DNA of 38,711 nucleotides from Deltaproteobacteria bacterium (lineage in GTDB: Bacteria; Bdellovibrionota; FAC87; UBA2466): contig VGSE01000005.1 of the NCBI GenBank assembly GCA_016875135.1, positions 1-38,711 on the forward strand, written 5' to 3'. Shown piece after piece: positions 33,661 to 38,711 of the stretch. How positions within the stretch are numbered: the stretch's first letter is position 1; every line of letters starts with the position of its first letter. The translations under genes and the position numbers were made by a program. Under the pieces are notes generated by a model. That model had not been told where the DNA came from. It ran no database searches and saw only the letters and a program-made list of their open reading frames with translations.

Positions 33661-33739
33661 CCCGCTTCCAGAATCAAACCAAACCAAATTGACTCAATGC
33701 ATAATTTTTGTTATTACTGAGGTTTCTTACGGAACAGTC

Positions 33740-35110
33740 ATGTTTTTAAAACCTGAGATATTAATTGTCGATGACGACTTGAGTTTACTTAGTGCGATGG
33801 AGTTAACGCTAGAATCTCGCTATCAGATTCACACTGTCTCTAATGCTTCAGAAGCTAATAAGGTGCTAGCGACAAGAAGCATTCCTGTTATCATTTTGGA
33901 CCTTCATCTTGCCGAAATCAGTGGTTTAGATTTGTTAAAAAAATGGAAAGTAGAATACCCTGAATCCGAAATTATTTTTTGTAGTGGTGAACAGAAAGTC
34001 GAAAAGGCCATCGAATGTATCCGATCTGGAGCTTCAGACTTTATTTCCAAACCCTTCAAAAAAGAGGATCTCATTTATTTGGTTGAACGCACCTTAGAGA
34101 AACGTGACCTTAAAAACCGAGTTGAAAAACTAAGTCCGTTAATCAATCCCATGCCGGTTGAATTCATTGGGACTTCACCGGCTATTTTAGAGCTTCTAAA
34201 TAAAATTAAACTTTTAAAAAACAACCCTCATCTTAACGTGACTTTATTGGGAGAAAGCGGCACTGGGAAAGAGATCATGGCTCGGCTACTTCACCAACAG
34301 GAAGAAACGCCAGGAAGACCTTTTGTAGTGGTTAATATGCCGGCTATTCCAGCTAATTTGATGGAAGCGGAATTATTCGGAGTCGAAAGAGGGGCTTATA
34401 CGGACGCCAAACAAAGTCGACCGGGAAAATTTGAGCTAGCAGACGGCGGAGACATTTTTCTGGATGAAATTGGAGATCTCCCATTGGATACCCAGGCGAA
34501 GTTGTTGAGAACCCTCCAAGAACGACAAGTAGAGCGAGTGGGATCTAACCGAAGCCGAAAAGTCAGCTTTAGGGTGATTTCAGCCACTAATCAACCTCTA
34601 TCGGAATTAATGAATACCGGCCGCTTTAGAGAGGATGTGATTTATCGTTTAAGCGACATGGTTCTGTGGCTACCCCCCTTAAGAGAAAGAAGAGAAGATA
34701 TTCCTCTTCTGGTTAGCTATTTCATAAAAAAATATTCAAGAAAACCCATGATTCACGAAGTGAGCGATTGCGCACTTGAAACTCTCATGAATTATTCGTG
34801 GCCGGGGAATGTGCGCCAGTTGGAATCAACTATTAAGCGGGCTTTAGTGTTCGCCAACGGCAAAACTATCGATGACATTGAAATTTATGACCCTTCAACA
34901 TTTAATCCTCATGGAAAATTAATAACGCCGGCAGAACCGTCTGGGGTTGGTGTAGCCCCTTATGATGTACTAATTCGAGATTTTGAAAAGGATCTGCTTA
35001 ATACAACTTTACAAAAATTCAACGGGGACAAAAATGCTGCTATGTTTGCGCTCAAACTTCCTCGAGCAACTTTTTACAGGAAGCTCTCGCAACTTGGAAT
35101 CATGAATTAA
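33740..35110 (+). CDS. NtrC-family sigma-54-type response regulator
   Basis: A 456-residue three-domain regulator. The receiver (1-120) has acidic D11 and D12, phosphoacceptor D54 and K104. The AAA+ domain has Walker A GESGTGKE (171-178), Walker B DIFLDEIG (238-245), an arginine region and the sigma-54-contact loop written GAYTDA (218-223) instead of the usual GAFTGA. A Fis-like helix-turn-helix ends the protein (NAAMFALKLPRATFYRKLSQLG). I chose the ATG at 33740 (GGAAC upstream) over a TTG at 33689. No histidine kinase is adjacent, so it may pair with an orphan kinase. Confidence 0.9.
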   Translation: MFLKPEILIVDDDLSLLSAMELTLESRYQIHTVSNASEANKVLATRSIPVIILDLHLAEISGLDLLKKWKVEYPESEIIFCSGEQKVEKAIECIRSGASDFISKPFKKEDLIYLVERTLEKRDLKNRVEKLSPLINPMPVEFIGTSPAILELLNKIKLLKNNPHLNVTLLGESGTGKEIMARLLHQQEETPGRPFVVVNMPAIPANLMEAELFGVERGAYTDAKQSRPGKFELADGGDIFLDEIGDLPLDTQAKLLRTLQERQVERVGSNRSRKVSFRVISATNQPLSELMNTGRFREDVIYRLSDMVLWLPPLRERREDIPLLVSYFIKKYSRKPMIHEVSDCALETLMNYSWPGNVRQLESTIKRALVFANGKTIDDIEIYDPSTFNPHGKLITPAEPSGVGVAPYDVLIRDFEKDLLNTTLQKFNGDKNAAMFALKLPRATFYRKLSQLGIMN

Positions 35111-35147
35111 ACCCTATTACCAAAAAACATTTCGATTAAGAACCTTT

Positions 35148-35690
35148 TCACTCCCCAAACAAAAAACGAACTGAATTTTGCAAACTATAAAATATATCTC
35201 TACAGCTAGAGAACCGATTTGAAGGTTTTCGTGTTTTAAGTGGATATTGTATTCTAGGTTTGCTATCGGTCTTACTCCAATAGCCTTTTTTAATTAACCT
35301 GTTAAAAAAAGACCAATCCCCACTCTCCTGAGCAATCTCAAGAGCCGCAGCCAAACGATGATGCCCCTCTGAAATAAAATAGGTATCTGATCTTTCGTGG
35401 TACAGACCACTAATTTGGCGATAGTCATCATATTTAAAACTCCCATCCCTCATCCGCCTTTTAAAATCATCGATTTGCTCTAACTTTTCAGGGAGAATTC
35501 CATTTTGTGCCATACTCAAATAGTTAAAAGTTGGCTTGGTATTTGAGACTTCAAAGTAGGGAACATGATTGCCTATCCATGCCCTCTCTAGTTTTCTCTC
35601 CCCTTCGGCTATCGTTAAAACTTGAGAAAAGATACCAAAAACCAGAAAAATAACACTTAGCTTCTTTAAAAGTTGAAACATCTTATTCAT
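35148..35690 (-). CDS. Secreted protein with ParB-like EGHHRLAAALE motif
   Basis: A 180-residue protein with a signal peptide or signal anchor (about 1-28). Residues 108-118 read EGHHRLAAALE, very like the core of the ParB/sulfiredoxin N-terminal fold (GHHRLAAA-type). Unlike chromosome-partition ParB it would be exported, and it has no DNA-binding helix-turn-helix. The C-terminal 40 residues are basic. A role in binding or cleaving a nucleotide-like ligand is only inferred. It diverges from the barrel-protein gene at 35761. Confidence 0.65.
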   Translation of the reverse strand: MNKMFQLLKKLSVIFLVFGIFSQVLTIAEGERKLERAWIGNHVPYFEVSNTKPTFNYLSMAQNGILPEKLEQIDDFKRRMRDGSFKYDDYRQISGLYHERSDTYFISEGHHRLAAALEIAQESGDWSFFNRLIKKGYWSKTDSKPRIQYPLKTRKPSNRFSSCRDIFYSLQNSVRFLFGE

Positions 35691-35760
35691 TGCTCGTTAC
35701 AATATTATAACATCTCAAGAAGCGCTTTTGGGGATACCTATAATAAAGTAAGATAACACT

Positions 35761-36582
35761 ATGGTCTTGTTTCGAACTAATCTTAAATTCTGTGTGATTG
35801 GCTGTCTTTTCGCTTTGCACTTGTTCTCTCTTTCCAATTTATTTGCCAAACCGGTGGGAGTTTACCCAAATCCCATACCGGTTAACGGAACTTTCAATTT
35901 GCCTCCCGCTATTTTGTTTGTACCTTTTCCATCAGCTGCTTGTATCAATGCGGCCGCCATTCCTAGCACCGATACAATGACGGCTCTTCAACTAGCCTAC
36001 TCCCCCTCTCGAGGAGAGGAACCTCAAAACATCTATTCCGGTATCGCTACTTCAACGAAAACTCTTGGAGTCGGCTTCGGGTACTTTGGTTCCCTGGGCA
36101 ATTTAAAAACAACAAATGGAGGCTTTGCGGGATTCGGATTTAAAAACAACTTATCTCAGTATGGTTTCAGTTATAAAACTTCTGACGTCAGCTCCAGTAA
36201 TCAATCAAGTTTCGACGTTAGCTATCTTTACACCGATACTCGAGAGGCCTTATCTTATGGTGGGGTACTGCGAAGTCTCAATAACTCTCCGCAGCTCAAC
36301 TTAGGACTTGGTTATATTCCCAGCCGATTTTTCAATATTGAGTTTAATGTCAACACCCCCAAAGCAAGCCAACTGAGTCAGGGCGATTTTATTTTGATTG
36401 CAGCTAGTAATTTCAGTATCTCAGAACAAATCACCGTACACCTTCAAACTAATTTTCATACCCAAACCTCAAAGATTGATTTTCTTTTCGCTAGCAACTA
36501 TTGGTTATCCGATGTTGCTAGCGGGATTATTCAATTCACAGCGCCTAATATTTGGTCGCTCGGCTTTTCAGTGATCTTTTAA
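35761..36582 (+). CDS. Secreted, probable outer-membrane barrel protein
   Basis: A 273-residue protein with a signal peptide (about 1-29, ending near LFAK). The mature part is a chain of short Gly, Ser and aromatic strands with alternating pattern (VGFGYFGSLGNLKTTNG, GGFAGFGFKNNLSQYGFSYK in parts) ending in FSVIF with a terminal Phe, as barrel proteins often do. No family recognised. It starts without a Shine-Dalgarno site; TATAAT (35739-35744) and TAAGAT (35749-35754) lie 16 and 6 nt upstream. It overlaps the converging acyltransferase gene by 15 nt. Confidence 0.65.
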   Translation: MVLFRTNLKFCVIGCLFALHLFSLSNLFAKPVGVYPNPIPVNGTFNLPPAILFVPFPSAACINAAAIPSTDTMTALQLAYSPSRGEEPQNIYSGIATSTKTLGVGFGYFGSLGNLKTTNGGFAGFGFKNNLSQYGFSYKTSDVSSSNQSSFDVSYLYTDTREALSYGGVLRSLNNSPQLNLGLGYIPSRFFNIEFNVNTPKASQLSQGDFILIAASNFSISEQITVHLQTNFHTQTSKIDFLFASNYWLSDVASGIIQFTAPNIWSLGFSVIF

Positions 36583-37302
36583 ACTTAACTTTTCTCGACT
36601 CCACTGCTGCCATTCGAGACAAGCGACTTCTGAATTCTGTATTTCAACTGGTTCGTGAAATTCAATTTGCGCTTTGACTCTTTGGGTATTCAACAATCGC
36701 CAAAGGTGTGGAACTAAAGAGTCTTCACCGACAAATGCAACAATTTCAAGTGGCGAATAGTTAATTCTAAAAGGTTGGACTTTTAGCGAATTAATTTTTG
36801 CTACTTCAAAGGCACCTTTTTTCCAAGGCTTCTGTTCGGTCAAAGTCGTTGTTCCTGACGGAAACAAACAAATACTTTGCTGTGCTTTTAAACAGGCCGC
36901 CCCTATTTTCTCAACCGCACCTTTTCTAGACTCTACCGATTCTCTCTTAACAAAAACGGTACCCACCGATCGACAAGCCTCACCAATAATAGGCCAACGA
37001 CTCAATTCTTCTTTAGCAACAAAAGAAACGGGGGCCACTGCCATTACCAATGGAATATCCAAGTAGCTAATGTGATTTCCAACAAACAACATCGGCTGCC
37101 AAGCCACCGGAGCCCCTAAAACATCAAAGTGAACCCCTAAGTTTTTCAAGGAGGCTACTGCCCATTCCATCTTCAACCGGTCTATTCTCCTTTTTATATT
37201 TTCAGGTTCTTTTTTCTTTAGTTTTTTTATTCTTGAGGCATAACTAGCTGTTAGCAAAAATACTCTTAAAAGCTTAATGACGTTGGAAACCACTTTTAAC
37301 AC
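36568..37302 (-). CDS. PlsC-like 1-acylglycerol-3-phosphate acyltransferase
   Basis: A 244-residue membrane-associated acyltransferase. The catalytic NHISYLD (76-82, H77 and D82) and the GTVFVKR block (114-120) are present. The substrate-binding block normally written FPEGT reads FPSGT (147-151) here. Such enzymes add the second acyl chain in phospholipid synthesis or acylate related lysolipids. The gene begins 6 nt after the stop of the next upstream gene, so the two are probably co-transcribed. Which lipid it acts on cannot be told. Confidence 0.85.
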   Translation of the reverse strand: MLKVVSNVIKLLRVFLLTASYASRIKKLKKKEPENIKRRIDRLKMEWAVASLKNLGVHFDVLGAPVAWQPMLFVGNHISYLDIPLVMAVAPVSFVAKEELSRWPIIGEACRSVGTVFVKRESVESRKGAVEKIGAACLKAQQSICLFPSGTTTLTEQKPWKKGAFEVAKINSLKVQPFRINYSPLEIVAFVGEDSLVPHLWRLLNTQRVKAQIEFHEPVEIQNSEVACLEWQQWSREKLSLKDH

Positions 37303-37308
37303 CTTTAT

Positions 37309-37872
37309 CTACTGAGTTTTACTGTTTTTTAAGGGACAACGCTTTTCAAAAATGCCTTTTACCTCTTTCAAACTCAGCAGTGCTTTACACACAGATTCCA
37401 AGGAGCTCTCACTTTTTAGTAAAATAAGCTGCGCCAGCTTTTGTCTTAGCTCCGAGTTCGCAAATGGGGCGCTTAATTGTTTTACTGCTTGATTTGCACA
37501 AAAGGGGGTATCTTTGGGTTTTGAAAAACATTTCTCAAATCCTACCATTAACATTTCAATCCTTGCTGAGCTGAACTTCAATGAGTCTCTCAAGGGCGGA
37601 AATTCGGTCAAAAGATCTTCGATAATCTTCTCAGAATCAGAAAATCCGCCAGACCTTAGCTCATTAACATATCCAACAGCTGATCGTTCCAGCAAATTTT
37701 TCCATTGGAGATCCTGTTCCGCTTTCGGGATATCTTTTATGAAAAGAATGATATTAGCCCACTCTTTTCGTTTCGCCATCAATTCAAGATCTGCCATGGA
37801 ATAACGCTGAGGATCAATATCACTACCTAAGAGAGCAAGCTGGAATCCTAAAATTATAAGCAAAAATTTCAT
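37309..37872 (-). CDS. Secreted hypothetical protein upstream of the acyltransferase
   Basis: A 187-residue protein with a signal peptide (about 1-16). The mature part is helical with four cysteines (at about residues 114, 124, 162 and 180), which could form two disulfides. I do not recognise a family. AGGAC lies 8-12 nt before the ATG. It lies just upstream of the PlsC-like gene (6-nt gap). Confidence 0.6.
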   Translation of the reverse strand: MKFLLIILGFQLALLGSDIDPQRYSMADLELMAKRKEWANIILFIKDIPKAEQDLQWKNLLERSAVGYVNELRSGGFSDSEKIIEDLLTEFPPLRDSLKFSSARIEMLMVGFEKCFSKPKDTPFCANQAVKQLSAPFANSELRQKLAQLILLKSESSLESVCKALLSLKEVKGIFEKRCPLKNSKTQ

Positions 37873-37901
37873 GAGTTTGTCCTAAAGAGCTGGAAATGAT
37901 C

Positions 37902-37941
37902 AAAAAAAAGGACCGGGTTTTTTCAACCACGGTCCTTTTTA
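37902..37941 (-). terminator. Intrinsic terminator for the small Lys/Ala-rich protein gene
   Basis: AAAAAGGACCG (37905-37915) pairs perfectly with CGGTCCTTTTT (37930-37940), an 11-bp stem with a 14-nt loop. Read on the minus strand it ends in eight T (37902-37909). It lies 20-60 nt after the stop at 37962 and before the next minus-strand gene, so it separates the two transcripts. The A- and T-rich arms would make it work in both directions. Confidence 0.85.
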
Positions 37942-37961
37942 AACTCTGTCACTAATTTGAA

Positions 37962-38225
37962 TTAGTGGCCAGCTGGGGCAGCTTCTGTTCCAGGAGCGGC
38001 ATCTGCTGCGGGAGCACCGTGCTCTTCAGCTTTGTGTTCTTTAGCTTTCTTTGCTTTTTTAGCTTTTTTAGCTGATTTAGCTGGCTTTGCTGCTGGAGCT
38101 TCAGCGACAGGAGCGGCAGGAGCGGTAGCTTCAACACCTTCAGTTTTTGGCATTTCGTGGTCATCAGCGAAAATCGCTGTGGTTCCGAAAACTGCAACGA
38201 CTAGAGCAAGAAATAGATTTTTCAT
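37962..38225 (-). CDS. Small secreted Ala/Lys/Pro-rich protein
   Basis: An 87-residue protein with a clear signal peptide (about 1-20, cut after IFA). The mature 67 residues are low-complexity: acidic start (DDHEM), Ala/Pro block, then KSAKKAKKAKKAKEHKAEEH, and Ala/Pro/His end. It resembles histone H1-like tails in composition but is exported. GGGAG lies 8-12 nt before the ATG. An own terminator and a short tandem repeat in the leader suggest a separately controlled, perhaps highly expressed gene. Confidence 0.7.
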   Translation of the reverse strand: MKNLFLALVVAVFGTTAIFADDHEMPKTEGVEATAPAAPVAEAPAAKPAKSAKKAKKAKKAKEHKAEEHGAPAADAAPGTEAAPAGH

Positions 38226-38247
38226 AAGTTTCTCCCTAAATTAAAAT

Positions 38248-38272
38248 GAATCGAATCGAATCGAATCGAATC
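38248..38272. repeat. Five tandem copies of GAATC in the leader of the Lys/Ala-rich protein gene
   Basis: GAATC is repeated five times without interruption at 38248-38272, 23-47 nt upstream of the ATG at 38225 on the minus strand (GATTC when read with the gene). Such short repeats can gain or lose units by slippage. The location is in or next to the promoter or leader, so copy number could alter spacing. Confidence 0.8.
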
Positions 38273-38283
38273 TTACTCTTATT

Positions 38284-38298
38284 AAGGAACTTTTCCTT
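38284..38298. promoter_or_regulatory. Palindrome AAGGAA-CTT-TTCCTT upstream of the GAATC repeat
   Basis: A perfect 6-bp inverted repeat with a 3-nt centre, 11 nt beyond the tandem repeat. It could be an operator for the small secreted-protein gene. No clear -35 and -10 pair was found next to it. Confidence 0.3.
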
Positions 38299-38369
38299 TT
38301 CAAAAAGTAAGCAATTAAAATTACCTCACCCCATGTTTTTTTTAAAGTTATTTTTAGTAACCTCAGATT

Positions 38370-38711
38370 TTATACCTTAGGCTCCATTCGAGCTTTAATA
38401 TTAAAAAATCTAATGAGAAAGAAAAGTACGCCAGGAAAAAATCGGGCTAACCGCACTATCCACCATCCGTGGCCGGTGATCACTCTCTCTCGTCGTCGAT
38501 AATAGATAGATTTTAAAATTTTTTTTGCTGCTATCGAACTTTCCATTTGTAACCAGAGAGGAATTGGATCTTTTGCTTTTTCTCTAAACTCACCCCGATT
38601 ATTAACACGTCGTATCTCAGAAACAACAAAACCGGGAGCGATGTGAGTCACTGAGATGCCGTCAGGTTTCAATTCGTGATACAGCGCATCGCACAAAGCT
38701 CTCACTCCAAA
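38370..38711 (-). CDS. Short-chain dehydrogenase/reductase, C-terminal part (partial)
   Basis: The gene runs off the right edge: the frame stays open to base 38711, beginning FGVRALCDALYHELKPDGISVTHIAPGFV. This is the SDR segment just after the catalytic Tyr-x3-Lys, followed by the conserved PGFV turn. About 114 residues are seen, ending with a hydrophobic helix (VLFFLIRFF) and a short basic tail, suggesting membrane association. The N-terminal Rossmann part and the active-site Tyr lie outside. Substrate unknown. Confidence 0.8.
   Translation of the reverse strand, partial: FGVRALCDALYHELKPDGISVTHIAPGFVVSEIRRVNNRGEFREKAKDPIPLWLQMESSIAAKKILKSIYYRRRERVITGHGWWIVRLARFFPGVLFFLIRFFNIKARMEPKV

Noticed and set aside
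37952-38197. An 81-residue frame rich in Leu, Gln and Lys
   Set aside because: It is another frame of the low-complexity Ala/Lys gene at 37962-38225, without a signal peptide or ribosome binding site.
38248-38272. GAATC repeats as a CRISPR or integration site
   Set aside because: The unit is 5 bp with no spacers and no cas genes nearby. It is a simple tandem repeat.
19060-38711. tRNA, rRNA or phage genes
   Set aside because: I saw no cloverleaf-type sequences, no rRNA segments and no integrase, capsid or tail motifs on either strand.

Overview
This window looks like the chromosome of a Gram-negative bacterium with moderate to low GC. Gram-negative identity rests on lpxC (lipid A), lgt, several signal-peptide beta-barrel-like proteins and a periplasmic-type TlpA. 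I infer a delta-proteobacterial or Bdellovibrionota-like lineage from the style of the secreted proteins and the NtrC-type regulator. That lineage call is not proven by any single marker here.

Layout: positions 1-14975 hold a nearly complete str/S10/spc/alpha ribosomal cluster on the + strand. It runs from the 3' end of tuf through rpsJ, rplD to secY, adk, map, infA, rpmJ and rpsM-rpsK-rpsD-rpoA-rplQ. The striking gap is rplC (L3), missing from its usual place between rpsJ and rplD, where only 9 nt remain. A TlpA/ResA-like thioredoxin follows rplQ after 6 nt. The longest break inside the cluster (158 nt) lies between infA and rpmJ and carries a promoter-like site with a palindrome in its spacer.

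Positions 15600-27187 hold a coiled-coil secreted protein, a DegT-family aminotransferase, a beta-barrel-like protein, a GT4 glycosyltransferase, lgt, a small basic protein, another barrel protein, an M50 protease, and a translationally coupled galU-hypothetical-priA set. Scattered through this region are three full copies of a 223-bp non-coding element plus one isolated end. The copies have about 35-bp terminal inverted repeats, conserved internal hairpins and 9-bp flanking direct repeats (one perfect, two imperfect). This is a MITE-like family whose mobilising transposase is not in the window, and it is the best candidate here for something undescribed.

Positions 27188-38711 hold lpxC; a minus-strand operon of a TPR protein, prmA and thiBPQ (thiamine-type ABC importer); an NtrC-family response regulator divergent from the TPR gene across a palindrome-rich gap; a secreted protein with a ParB-like motif; a barrel protein; a PlsC-like acyltransferase; two small secreted proteins, one with a GAATC tandem repeat in its leader; and the 3' part of an SDR gene at the right edge.

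Much of the window is translation machinery and cell-envelope construction: lipid A, lipoprotein maturation, sugar nucleotide supply, glycosyl and acyl transfer, and outer-membrane proteins. Non-AUG starts are common in the ribosomal genes. Several envelope genes lack a Shine-Dalgarno site and have a -10-like box only 6-7 nt before the ATG, which suggests leaderless transcripts.
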